NCBI GenBank assembly: GCA_015501595.1
Contig: JADNRX010000153.1
Location: 1-64,000 of the forward strand
Length of the DNA stretch: 64,000 nt
From: Hymenopellis radicata
Taxonomy: Eukaryota > Basidiomycota > Agaricomycetes > Agaricales > Physalacriaceae
Direction of reading: 5' to 3'
Both the position numbers and the translations under genes were made by a program. This document shows positions 21,701 to 31,357 of this stretch, piece by piece (the stretch's first letter is position 1; every line of letters begins with the position of its first letter). A model generated the notes under the pieces. It had not been told where the DNA came from. It made no database searches and saw only the letters and a program-made list of their open reading frames with translations.

Positions 21701-24208
21701 ACTCTCCTCGCCGGTTGGGCTTTCATCGCTGCTTCCTGGCTTTCTGCTAGGTCGTTGTTGGGATTCAGAGGCTTCGAAGGGTCTCTCACGGGCGATACGT
21801 GTTCTGGCGGATCGCGTGGAAGCCTCGACAAGGGATCCACGTTCGAGTGCACCCTTCCTGGATGGTGTACTATTTCCAGGTACGGGGCATAGGCTGAAAA
21901 AATTGTTCCCCATGAAGCTAGTCTGCGGTTCGAATTCTCGTACGTCTTTGCCCATTGCAGAGCGGCATGGTCTGTTATTAATGATGTGTATTCTCCCTCT
22001 ATGAACGGCTGAAATTTCACTAGTCCTTCTTTCGCTCCTAACGCTTCTCGTTCAGTCGCGGAATAACGCGTTTCAGCTCCTCGGAATCGTCTTGAATAGT
22101 ACCCGATTACGCGTTCTACCCAGACTACAGTGTCATTTAACGTTGCTGCCCACTCTTGCTGGTATCCGTGTTCGGGAATCCTTGTGTTCAGAGTTGCCCA
22201 CAGCTTAGGCACCTCTTTTGCTTTCTCGTTCCATGCTTTTTCGATTTTTTCGTACGCCTTGGTGCCTTTGAGGTCGCCCACTTTGATTTGTTGTATTTGT
22301 TGCAATGTGCAACCACACGCTTCGTCCGACGCGTCTGTGTACAAGCGATATGGGAGACCTTCGATCGGATGTCCTAGGATAGGTGAGTCTCGTAGAGCTT
22401 CCTTCGCTGTTTCCCAGGCGTACTCATGCTCCGCAGTCCATTCCCAACTCGCCCCTTTCCTCAATTTTTGAAATAGAGGTCCCATCCGGTCGGCGAAGTA
22501 AGGAATGAACGTTTGAAAATATACCAGCATTCCAATAAACATTTGTAGCTCGGACACCTTGCGCGGTCGGCTAAGATGCATAATGGCTTCTACTTTAGCA
22601 TCGTGAGTGGCTAGTCCTAAGCGCGATACTTTATGTCCTAACAGCAGTATGGAAGTGTAAAAGAAGTGACACTTCGTTGGAGACATGGTGACTCCGCTTT
22701 CCTCTATAGCTGTCAACACCTTGTCTAGGTGGACGATATGTTCTTCGAAGTTTGCCGAGTATACCACTATATCGTCGATATACACCAATGTAAAGAGCCA
22801 TAGGTATGGAGCAAGTATTCCTTGCATCACCCTTTGAAAGATTGACGGTCCGTTCCTCAGACCGAACGGCATTCTCTTGAACTGAAACAATCCTCGATGA
22901 GTATGGAACGCCGTCTTCTCCACGTCAGCCTCGAACATCCCTAACTGCGTGAATCCGGATAGCGCATCGAGCGTTGACATCACTTTCGCTCCCGACAAGG
23001 CCGCTAAAATATCGCTCTGTCTCGGGATCGGGAACTCATCTGGTATGGTGACTGCGTTGAGCTTCCTGTAGTCAATGCAGAATCGAGGCTTATTGTTTCT
23101 GTAGGCGATTACTACCGGGGCTCCCCAAGGACTCTTTGAAGGTTCTATAACTCCTTGTTCGAACCAGGTGTCGATCTGCTTGTCTATTACTTCCCTCTTC
23201 GCGGGAGAGGCATTGTACATTGGCATGCTGATCGGCTCCACCCCTTCCTTTAATCGGATCTTGGCTTCACCTTCGAGGCTGCCCAAACGCCCGTCGAAAC
23301 CGAAGGCTTTAACGTGTGTCTCAAGCATGTTCCACGCGGCTTCTTTTTGATCCTCCGGTAAGTCTCCTACATCTAGCACTTCTCTTATCTTAGATGACGA
23401 GTAGACTGTGGGATCTGGCATCGCGGCTGTCTTAGGTCCATACTCTTCGTCCTTATCGTCCTCTGTCTCGGAGGCAGAGGCTGGCTCAGCTACGGGATCT
23501 TTGGCGCTGGCGTTTGTTTCTGCTGACTGAGCTTCTCGGTCCGCATCTTCTTGTAACTGGACCTCGATTACCGACGCAATCAAATCCGCACTCTTTTTCA
23601 TAGCGGCTGCCTCGTCTTCGTCCCTAGGCGTCTGGAGAGCGTCGGCTGCTCTAGAGATTACCGCCAGAGCTTCTCCTTTCCTTATCATCTTGGGATGATT
23701 CGTAGGATTCGATACCGGAACTATTGGACGACTGGAAGTAATAATCACGTTTGGGATAGCCAGGTACGAGTTTTTCGCTTCTTCCAGCAGCGTGCGGTCT
23801 ACTAACCATACTTCCTCTGTCTCGAAGGGTCCGGTAACTTCTATGTTACACGTATGATGTGCTTTCAGTTTGAAGTCCTTTGCCGCGCGTATCGTGAGTT
23901 GATCCGTTTGTGCTTTCGCTTTCCTCTGCTGCCTCTTGTGCTTGTTTCGCCTATGGATTTTCGCTTTTACGAAACTTTGCAAGGCGAATGCGCTGGGTCT
24001 CAGCTTACTAATGTCTTTCGACCGGGATACAGCTTCTGCCTTTACGGTCCAATCGTCGTTGTTCTCGTAACAGATGCGAGTTCCTTCGCTTACGCTCCTT
24101 CGAGTTCCTATTTCGTACGTTAGCTGATAGTCCTCTCCCAGCAATATAGGAACTGACATGTTTGATAGCACATAGGCCTCTACTTCTGTCTCGATAATCT
24201 CTCCGTGT
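18791..24208 (-). pseudogene. pol: Ty3/gypsy chromovirus polyprotein, 5'-truncated and split by a hAT
   Basis: Read on the minus strand, the frame enters at 24208 (cut by the Copia LTR). It shows the end of the protease region (SVPILLGEDYQLTYE), reverse transcriptase (RFCIDYRKLNAVTIPDEFP, STLDALSGF, MPFGLRNGPSIFQ, VYIDDIVVYS), RNase H (YRLYTDASDEACGCTL) and integrase (HLSPAHLWRKF, CHTCDVCQKIK, SLDFIVDLPW, DRDPRWTADFW). It is broken after KMSISSA at 20726 by a 1.1-kb hAT and resumes at 19608 with HHPQHDGQTENLNKQL. The C-terminus is a chromodomain (GHRFKGGKLELLVRWDGYG ... FDSW ... NAPEILRTY), which places it among the chromoviruses. Gag and most of the protease are missing at the Copia junction. 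No LTR pair was found. Confidence 0.88.
19617..20717. mobile_element. Non-autonomous hAT element in the gypsy integrase, perfect 8-bp target duplication
   Basis: The ends are TAGACCTGGGCA and, inverted, TAGACTGGGCA, flanked by GAGCGGAC (19609-19616 and 20718-20725). The outer ~180 bp at each end are dense in ACACCCG, CGGGTG and CGAGTG words in both orientations, a subterminal repeat pattern. The centre has short open frames (for example SDLSLSTLTTTAYDDSSLD near 19940-20060) that may be remnants of a transposase N-terminus, but no catalytic motif is visible. Removing it and one duplication restores the integrase frame. Confidence 0.88.
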
Positions 24209-24562
24209 TGTTGGAGAACAAGCCGTATACCTCGTTACTTTTCTAATCCCTTTATCGACGGACCCGCACTCACATTTTCCGAACCCGCTCCCGTTACTAC
24301 CGACCCCAAGGGGGTTCCAGACTTAAAGTCCGATACACCCGGTAGGTAGGTAGGGTCAACACGGAGGTCTGAAAAAAGTTTTTTGTACCATCTTAAATAT
24401 GACTATAGAGGACACTTAAACAAGTCTTAGGACTCCAATTGAGTCTTTAACTAGTGAAAATACTATACATGTAACATATTTCCTATGCTAGCTTCAGTAC
24501 CGGGTCAAGCCAAGGCTGAGCTAGTACCCATATGGTCCCGTAAGTTCTCTGAGATATAATTA

Positions 24563-24825
24563 CTGTAGAGTTTCAATCAATTCGTCGGTCACGGGTCACG
24601 AGGGACCCAAAATCGACGAAATGTCACATGTGTCACTGGTCGTGCCAAAATCTGACGAATCTGGTAATCAAATTTGACGAAAAATGGCTCCAAAATCGGC
24701 CGAATCGGGCTGTTATGATGAAATTTTTTCCCCGGTTACGGCACCTACGGCGCCGCGATGAAATTAAATTTTCGTCAGGCCGGTCACACATCACATGGCC
24801 TGACGAATTGAATGAAACTCTACAG
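24563..24825. mobile_element. MITE, 263 bp, CTGTAGAG ends, TA target duplication
   Basis: The inverted ends start CTGTAGAGTTTCAATCAATT, flanked by TA at 24561-24562 and 24826-24827. The centre has GAAATTTTTT and a GC-rich hairpin near CGGCACCTACGGCGCCG, resembling the layout of the MITEs at 6065 and 7339. Confidence 0.8.
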
Positions 24826-24859
24826 TAGTCCTAGTTTCAATGCTCTCAGTAACTGAATA

Positions 24860-25007
24860 CTGTACTATTACGGTAAGGTCTTCACATAACGCGTAACGGG
24901 GGGTCGTTTGATCTTATCGGACCCCGCCGATCGCCTGGAAATCCTAATCGGGTTTCCATCAAAAAAAAATTGGGAAAATCTGTGAAGACTTGCCCGTAAT
25001 AGTACAG
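24860..25007. mobile_element. MITE, 148 bp, copy 1 of an inverted pair
   Basis: The inverted ends start CTGTACTATTACG, flanked by TA at 24858-24859 and 25008-25009. It contains CTTCACATAACGCGTAACGG, then GACCCCGCCGATCGCC and a poly-A tract. A nearly identical inverted copy lies 75 bases away at 25083-25231. Confidence 0.85.
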
Positions 25008-25082
25008 TATATCAGCTACAGGTGATTCACAAAAGTGTCATAGACAAATTCTTGATTAAGGTGGCGCTCGAGACCCTAATTA

Positions 25083-25231
25083 CTGTACTATTACGCACTA
25101 GTCTTCACAGATTTTTTGAAAAAAAAATTGATGGAAACCCGATTAGGATTTCCAGGCGATCGGCGGGGTCCGATAAGATCAAAAGACCCCCCCGTTACGC
25201 GTTATGTGAAGACTAGCGCGTAATAGTACAG
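25083..25231. mobile_element. MITE, 149 bp, copy 2 of an inverted pair
   Basis: Same family as 24860-25007 but inserted in the opposite orientation, flanked by TA at 25081-25082 and 25232-25233. The two copies differ only at scattered bases and poly-A length, so they are young relative to the other MITEs here. Confidence 0.85.
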
Positions 25232-25654
25232 TAGGCTGCCCCGCCAAAGGCGAGATCACGTGCACTTACCATATATGGTAAGTGAGGTAGGTAGGGTCAA
25301 GCTTGAGGGCTGAAAAAAATTAAACAGCCCAGTGTACAAAATTATAATTTTGGAACCCCCTTGACCGACCCGCTACCGTTAGCACCGGCACCACATACTG
25401 ACTCATTTACTCTACTTAGTTATCTTCTATGCCTCCGTGTACTTCGCCTTATTCCCAAGTTCCCCATTCGATATTACCAGTACTTACAGTATATATACGA
25501 TGTAGTTTAGATCTATATACTGTGTGCATTCTCCTCCTCCTTGTCCGAGTCCTAAGATCCAACAGGTTATGGGCCCCGCCCGTGCCTAATCTATCCATCA
25601 GAAATCTACTCGCTCGCATATTGATCCACGTACCTCTTCGCGTCACATCCCGCC

Positions 25655-28600
25655 ATGTCCACCAGCACTAAACTCATCGAGTTCTTCGCCCGCGTCCCGC
25701 AGTGCAAAGCGGACGGGACGAATTGGACGTTCTACCGCGACCGCTTCGTGTTCGCCGCTGAAGCAGCACAACTCGACGACTACCTCGTAGAGACGGCCGC
25801 ACCACCGTCTGTTCCAGTCCCCGCCGATCCCGCCAATCCCACCAAGGAGGAAACCGACTCCATCAATCGCCACCCAGGTGTCGTCCGGCTGTGGAAAGCG
25901 AACGAGGCCATCGTGAAGCAAGCTCTGGCTTCGACGATTTCCGACTCGTTGTTCCTAAAGGTAAAGGGGGAGTCGTCAGCAGGGAAGATGTGGAAGAAGG
26001 TAAAGGAGGAGTTTGAGAAGAGGTCGAAGATGATGACTGTCGACCTCAGGAGGAAGCTCCAGGAAGAGAGGTGCCCCGAGAACGGCGACGTTAAGGCTCA
26101 CCTTTCGAAACTCGAAGCTCTACGCGAAGAGCTTACCGCGATGAGCGCAGACCCCGGTGACGACAATTTCATCGCCATCCTGCTCGGTTCCCTCCCCGCA
26201 TCGTACGATCCCTACCTCGCAGCGCTGACAGCAACATCAGCACTGCTCAGCCAGACCATCACGCCCGACGTATACGTACGCGGCATCAGCGACGAAGCTG
26301 ATCGCCGGCGAATCAAGAGTCGCGTCAAAGAAGAGAAGGAGGCCGCGTTCAATGCGAATGGTGGCTCCTCAGGACGCGGCAGACGTTCCCAAGGCAGCAG
26401 ACGCAGCAGCACGGTCGAGTGCTATAACTGCCACAAGAAGGGACACATCAAGGCGGAGTGTTGGGCAAAGGGAGGAGGAAAGGAAGGACAAGGCCCAAGA
26501 GGAAAGGGCAAGGGACGGGCGTCGGCGAATAAGGCCGACGACAACGATGACGGCGTGTGGTACGCGCACGCAGGCTCAGAGTCAGGAGACTCCGACGAGG
26601 ATTGGCGCGACCTTACAGAAATGAACCTCGGCGGCTACGATGAGCCGTGGTCCGAATATCCGCGCGATGAGGGAGAAGAGAGGTTGGAAGGTTTGGCGGG
26701 TTTGTACCTCAACGACGAGGTAGCCCAGCCGTATGTGGAGGCGTCGGAGAGCGCACTTGAAGCTGCGGAAGCAGCACTATCCACTTCCATCCTCGACGAG
26801 ACCAACTCGGAGTCAGACTACGACTCCATGCCGCCACTCCTCGAGACATCCGACTCAGAGTCAGACGACGACGACAACCTCCCCGCGCTGTTGAGCGTTT
26901 CGGAATCATCAGATTGCTCTGATGAGGGGGAGTATTCCATGGTCGAGGAAGAAGACGTTGAAAATTTCAGTAATTTTGATCCCGGGGAAGATATCCCAGA
27001 CCTCGAGGATTGGTCTGATGCAGAAAATGACCTGGAAGAAGTCATCAGAGATGTCGGAGAGGAAGCCTACACACGCACCTTCGACACGGTATTTCTCGCC
27101 GCTGCCGCGACACTCCCAAATGACCCCGAAGTCGATATCTACGACTCAGGCGCATCTCGCCACATGACCCCCTACCGCCGTCGCCTATTCAACTACACGT
27201 CCATCGAACCCAAATCCATCACGGCGGCTGATAAAGGGAAGTTCCAGGCAATCGGTAAAGGAGACATGCACGTCTTCATTCCTGGAAAAGCTGGCGAAAG
27301 GACACGATTCCTAGTTCGAGACGTCCTGTACGCGCCCCAGCTGGGCGTGTCATTGCTGTCCGTTTCGAAGATAACTGCCGCCGGATATGGCATGTTGTTT
27401 CGCGGCTCGAAATGCCGCATTTACGGACCCAAGGACAAGCTGTTGGGAAAGGTACCTGTTAGAGGAGGACTTTATCGCGTTGAAACAGACGTACCTCGCG
27501 CGAACGCTGCCCACGACACCCCCATCACTGTATCACTCGACGACCTCCACCAGATGATGGGCCATATTGCGCCCGACGCAGCGAAGCGTCTCGTAAAGGA
27601 TCACATTGTTGAAGGAATAATCCTTGACGAATCGAAGCCGCCACCGAAATCCTGTGACTCCTGCGAGTACGGGAAGAAGACTCGAAAACCTGTCAGCAAA
27701 ATCAGCGAACGCGCTCGTGCGAAGGAACTAGGCGAAATCATTCATTCTGACCTCTGGGGTCCCTCTCCCATTCGCACTCCTCAGCATAAGGAGTACTATG
27801 TGTCGTATACGGACGACCATACGCGCTACTCGGCCATATTTCTGGTGCGCCAGAAGAGCGAAACCTTCGAAACCTATCAGCAATACGAGGCATGGCTCAG
27901 CACGCAGTTCTCAGCAAAAATCAAGGAATTACATACCGACAAGGGCGGCGAATATAGCAGTGACGAGTTCAAAGCTCATCTCGCCGCACAAGGAACTAAG
28001 CGCACTACCACGGTCCACGACACCCCCGAACACAACGGCATTGCAGAGCGACTGAACCGGACATGTCTTGAAAAGGTCCGCGCCATGCTCCACGCATCCG
28101 GACTACCCAAAAATCTATGGGGCGAAGCGTTGAAACACGCTGTCTGGTTGAAGAACCGGACGTCGACGCGTGCACTCGACGGCAAGACGCCGTACGAGAT
28201 GCTCCATGGTGAAAAGCCGAATCTTCGCGACCTGCACAAATTTGGGTGCAAGGTCTGGGTCCACGATGCGAAAGGATCCAAGCTTGACGGACGTGCTCGC
28301 GTTGGTCGCTGGCTCGGTTTTGACAGCGAGACCAGTGGACACCGAATTTACTGGGAGGATAATCGCAGCATTGGAGTCGAAAGAAGTGTCAAATTTGACG
28401 AAAAAGAGGACACGAGAGTAAAAGAGAGTATGCTGAATGAGGGGGAGGAAGGAAGAAACAGCATTCAGTCAACTTCCAGCATTCAGAACGCGAAAAGCGT
28501 ACCTAATCCTGCCTCTATACCTCTCCCACCATCGCCAGCACCCACTACGCCGCCGTCTAGCGCGCCTATTCCAACCATTGCCACGTCGTCTCCATCCCAG

Positions 28601-30427
28601 TCTCCATCCACACCCGATGTTTCCCACCCACCAGACTTCCTTGGCGGCTTGCTCCAGCGCGAAGGACTTGACCCAGCAAATATCCGCGAGGGCAAACGCG
28701 CCCGAAAACCGTCACAAAAGGCCCAAGAAATGGCCGAGTCATCCAATACGTCGCGAGAATCGTCTGCAGCATTGCCCGAGGCCGGCTACGTTGAAATGCC
28801 AGCAGAGCAGCTGGAAATGGCCATGGCTGCTGCCATATCGGAGTCCGAGGCTATTGAGCCCGTGTTCGAGGAAGCGAAACGACGCGCAGACTGGCCGTCG
28901 TGGAGAAAAGCGATTGAAGAAGAGTTAAAAACGCTTACGCAAGCAGGAACGTGGGAGATCGTGCCTCGTCCGACGGATCGGAACGTTATCGGATCCAAGT
29001 GGGTACTCCGAATCAAGAAGAAGGCCGGAGGAGTTATCGACAAGTACAAGGCGCGACTCGTTGCGCAAGGATTCACACAAGTCGAGGGAGTCGACTACTT
29101 CGTCACTTTTGCACCCGTAGCAAAACTTGCGTCACTCCGGATCATTCTTGCCATTGCCGCGCGAAACGATTGGGATATCAATGTCTTCGACTTTCACGGC
29201 GCGTTCCTAAATGGAGAATTTGACGACAACGAAGAGCTGTATATGGAACAGCCTCCGGATTTCGAGTTTACAGATCGCGAGAAGTACGTCCTACGTCTAC
29301 GCAAGACCATTTATGGGTTGAAGCAGAGTTCTCGTAAGTGGTACGAGAAGCTCACCGCCGCTCTCGCCACACTCGGATTTACAGCACTCGAAAAGGACCA
29401 CGCGGTGTTCAGACTCGTCACCGGTTCGGACATCATTATTCTCGCCATTCATGTCGACGACTGTACCATTACGGGCAGTTCACCCGCTCTCATCATCGAA
29501 ATTCAGGACCGCATTGGGCAGTTGTTCAAAATCACGCTGCTGGGACCAATCAGTTGGCTTTTGGGAATGGAAATCTTACGCGACAGGGCAGCGCGGACTA
29601 TTTCCTTGAATCAGACGTCTTACATCGACTCTGTACTACAGCGCTTCAATATGGAAGCCTGCAAGCCATCATCCATCCCCATGGACCCGAATGTCCTACT
29701 ATCACGCGACCAATGTCCGACCGACGCGCTCGAGATCGCTGAGATGCAGCGACATCCATACAGAGGAGTGGTCGGATCACTGATCTGGATCACGACTGGC
29801 ACGCGTCCCGACTTGGCTTACGCGGCCACCATCCTCTCCCGATTTAACGACAACCCCGGACTCATACACTGGCACGCAGCGAAACGTGCACTGCAATATC
29901 TCAAGGGTACTCGCAGCTGGAAACTCACTTTTGGAGGAGATGGACAAGGCAGAGGGTTAGAAGGATATGCAGATGCTGACGGGATGTCTCTGGAAAATCG
30001 CAAGGCGATTTCTGGGTACGCATTTCTTATCGACGGCGGTGCTGTTTCCTGGTCGTCTAAACAGCAGGACATCGTCGCACTCTCGACCACCGAGGCGGAG
30101 TACATTGCGTTGACGTACGCGGGCAAGGAAGCCTTATGGACGCGACAGTTCATCTCAGAACTGTTCACACCCCTCAACGATCCCATCATCATCCACGACG
30201 ACAACCAGTCGGCACTCGCCCTCGCTCATGCCGAACTTGGTCAGTTCCACGCGCGTACCAAGCACATTGACATTCGATACCACTTTATTCGGTACGCGAT
30301 TGCAAACGGTGACATCCAACTCGTCTACTGTCCCACGGACGACATGCTCGCGGACACGCTCACTAAAGCCCTTCCCAGCGCAAAGGCAAAACACTTTGCT
30401 CGCAGCCTTGGACTTATTCCGGCTTGA
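25655..30427 (+). CDS. gag-pol: Copia gag-pol polyprotein, intact
   Basis: A continuous 1590-residue frame encodes all retrotransposon activities. In order: a gag region of the UBN2 type (residues ~1-220), zinc knuckle CYNCHKKGHIKAEC (~255), an acidic linker, aspartic protease DSGASRHM (~495), pre-integrase HHCC region (HQMMGHIAP ... CDSCEYGKK, ~630-670), integrase with HSDLWGP, HTDKGGEYSS and EHNGIAERLNRT (~695-795), reverse transcriptase (KWVLRIKKKAG, VDYFVTFAPVAK, ILAIHVDDCTITG, ~1110-1265), and RNase H (YADADGMS, WSSKQQDIVALSTTEAEYIA, ~1435-1490). The catalytic box is HVDD in place of the more usual YVDD. The intact frame and identical LTRs suggest a recently mobile copy. Confidence 0.95.
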   Translation: MSTSTKLIEFFARVPQCKADGTNWTFYRDRFVFAAEAAQLDDYLVETAAPPSVPVPADPANPTKEETDSINRHPGVVRLWKANEAIVKQALASTISDSLFLKVKGESSAGKMWKKVKEEFEKRSKMMTVDLRRKLQEERCPENGDVKAHLSKLEALREELTAMSADPGDDNFIAILLGSLPASYDPYLAALTATSALLSQTITPDVYVRGISDEADRRRIKSRVKEEKEAAFNANGGSSGRGRRSQGSRRSSTVECYNCHKKGHIKAECWAKGGGKEGQGPRGKGKGRASANKADDNDDGVWYAHAGSESGDSDEDWRDLTEMNLGGYDEPWSEYPRDEGEERLEGLAGLYLNDEVAQPYVEASESALEAAEAALSTSILDETNSESDYDSMPPLLETSDSESDDDDNLPALLSVSESSDCSDEGEYSMVEEEDVENFSNFDPGEDIPDLEDWSDAENDLEEVIRDVGEEAYTRTFDTVFLAAAATLPNDPEVDIYDSGASRHMTPYRRRLFNYTSIEPKSITAADKGKFQAIGKGDMHVFIPGKAGERTRFLVRDVLYAPQLGVSLLSVSKITAAGYGMLFRGSKCRIYGPKDKLLGKVPVRGGLYRVETDVPRANAAHDTPITVSLDDLHQMMGHIAPDAAKRLVKDHIVEGIILDESKPPPKSCDSCEYGKKTRKPVSKISERARAKELGEIIHSDLWGPSPIRTPQHKEYYVSYTDDHTRYSAIFLVRQKSETFETYQQYEAWLSTQFSAKIKELHTDKGGEYSSDEFKAHLAAQGTKRTTTVHDTPEHNGIAERLNRTCLEKVRAMLHASGLPKNLWGEALKHAVWLKNRTSTRALDGKTPYEMLHGEKPNLRDLHKFGCKVWVHDAKGSKLDGRARVGRWLGFDSETSGHRIYWEDNRSIGVERSVKFDEKEDTRVKESMLNEGEEGRNSIQSTSSIQNAKSVPNPASIPLPPSPAPTTPPSSAPIPTIATSSPSQSPSTPDVSHPPDFLGGLLQREGLDPANIREGKRARKPSQKAQEMAESSNTSRESSAALPEAGYVEMPAEQLEMAMAAAISESEAIEPVFEEAKRRADWPSWRKAIEEELKTLTQAGTWEIVPRPTDRNVIGSKWVLRIKKKAGGVIDKYKARLVAQGFTQVEGVDYFVTFAPVAKLASLRIILAIAARNDWDINVFDFHGAFLNGEFDDNEELYMEQPPDFEFTDREKYVLRLRKTIYGLKQSSRKWYEKLTAALATLGFTALEKDHAVFRLVTGSDIIILAIHVDDCTITGSSPALIIEIQDRIGQLFKITLLGPISWLLGMEILRDRAARTISLNQTSYIDSVLQRFNMEACKPSSIPMDPNVLLSRDQCPTDALEIAEMQRHPYRGVVGSLIWITTGTRPDLAYAATILSRFNDNPGLIHWHAAKRALQYLKGTRSWKLTFGGDGQGRGLEGYADADGMSLENRKAISGYAFLIDGGAVSWSSKQQDIVALSTTEAEYIALTYAGKEALWTRQFISELFTPLNDPIIIHDDNQSALALAHAELGQFHARTKHIDIRYHFIRYAIANGDIQLVYCPTDDMLADTLTKALPSAKAKHFARSLGLIPA

Positions 30428-30429
30428 GG

Positions 30430-30434
30430 GGGAG
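30430..30434 (+). other. End of the Copia polypurine tract
   Basis: GAGGGGGAG at about 30426-30434 lies between the gag-pol stop and the first base of the 3' LTR. This is the expected position for the plus-strand priming site. Confidence 0.7.
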
Positions 30435-30725
30435 TGTTGGAGAACAAGCCGTATACCTCGTTACTTTTCTAATCCCTTTATCGACGGACCCGCACTCACA
30501 TTTTCCGAACCCGCTCCCGTTACTACCGACCCGCTACCGTTAGCACCGGCACCACATACTGACTCATTTACTCTACTTAGTTATCTTCTATGCCTCCGTG
30601 TACTTCGCCTTATTCCCAAGTTCCCCATTCGATATTACCAGTACTTACAGTATATATACGATGTAGTTTAGATCTATATACTGTGTGCATTCTCCTCCTC
30701 CTTGTCCGAGTCCTAAGATCCAACA
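30435..30725 (+). repeat. 3' LTR of the Copia element, intact
   Basis: This 291-bp LTR starts TGTTGGAGAAC and ends GATCCAACA. It appears identical to the reassembled 5' LTR and shows the empty target of the hAT at 24307-25363. Confidence 0.95.
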
Positions 30726-31357
30726 GCATGGAGACATCCTAAGAACAGTTTAGTTTAGATCAAGCAAAACATAAGCAAAAAGACATACATCCTCTGGCTG
30801 TTTAGCCTTCGCCGTGTTCCCGGCCTTCACAAGTCCTCCCTGCAAACAAAGCTCTAGATGCTTTCGACTCTAACATTGAGGCAAAGAGGCTTTTCCTAGA
30901 TGGCTTGGAAGACCCTCCTGCTATGAGCTGCAATATTTCTTGCAGACCCGGATGTGACCGTTGACACTGACAGGCCTATCCGACTTGAGCAGGGCATTGC
31001 AGTAAATACATGTCATTAGCTGCAACGTGAAGTCGGGCAGCTCTCTCGGCTTGTAGTCGCAGAGCAACCATCCCGACTTGTAGTCGAGTGATGGGGTGTG
31101 GCGGGAGGGGAGGCAGCACAAAAAAGCCTGATTTGGCTCAAGCCACGTGCTTCGGCAGCGCGGTAGAAAGTCGTCTCGCAAACGCAACTTCAATTGAAGA
31201 TTGCAGAACGAATAAATTCCAGACAGTCTCAGCATTCGGTGGAAATGTGTACATTAAATGTGGCATTCAGAGAGTACAACGTTGATATAATAATTCTAAA
31301 AAAAAATTCAGAAACATTTTCACTGGTAGTACTGTACAGGCGCCCTTCTAAACCATG
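30726..31357 (-). other. Region between Copia and the AAA-ATPase-like relic, with one short frame
   Basis: On the minus strand, 30921-31235 holds a frame ending with a cysteine/histidine pattern (TCIYCNALL ... NGHIRVCKKYC) that could be a small zinc-binding segment. It follows the AAA-ATPase-like relic on the same strand and may be its decayed 3' end or a separate fragment. I do not recognise it. The rest of the region shows nothing I can name. Confidence 0.35.

Larger units (their letters stand above)
24307..25363. mobile_element. Non-autonomous hAT element in the Copia 5' LTR, perfect 8-bp target duplication
   Basis: The ends read CAAGGGGGTTCCA in inverted orientation, flanked by ACCGACCC (24299-24306 and 25364-25371). 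Comparison with the intact 3' LTR at 30525-30535 shows the empty site directly: one ACCGACCC followed by GCTACCG. The interior holds three MITEs and two direct copies of the GGTAGGTAGG...AAAAAA motif (24343-24385 and 25285-25325). There is no transposase. Confidence 0.93.
24209..25564 (+). repeat. 5' LTR of the Copia element, interrupted
   Basis: LTR positions 1-98 are at 24209-24306 and the remainder is at 25372-25564. The intervening 1065 bases are a hAT plus one copy of its 8-bp duplication. It begins TGTTGG and ends CCAACA. Confidence 0.92.
24209..30725 (+). mobile_element. Ty1/Copia LTR retrotransposon, nearly complete
   Basis: Two 291-bp LTRs (TGTTGGAGAAC ... GATCCAACA) bound a single 1590-codon gag-pol frame. 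The 5' LTR is split by a hAT insertion (24307-25363); ignoring that, the two LTRs appear identical by eye throughout. A polypurine tract (GAGGGGGAG) abuts the 3' LTR. The expected 5-bp target duplication is not seen: the left flank ends CGTGT and the right flank begins GCATG. The left flank is gypsy coding sequence and the right flank is not, so one junction has been rearranged or sequence was deleted. Confidence 0.92.

Noticed and set aside
29448..29466. Mutant reverse transcriptase (HVDD)
   Set aside because: The two catalytic aspartates are kept, and I recall HVDD in other fungal Copia elements; not a defect.
27000..30400. Long open frames antisense to or overlapping the Copia gag-pol
   Set aside because: Shadow frames of the 1590-codon polyprotein, with no motifs of their own.
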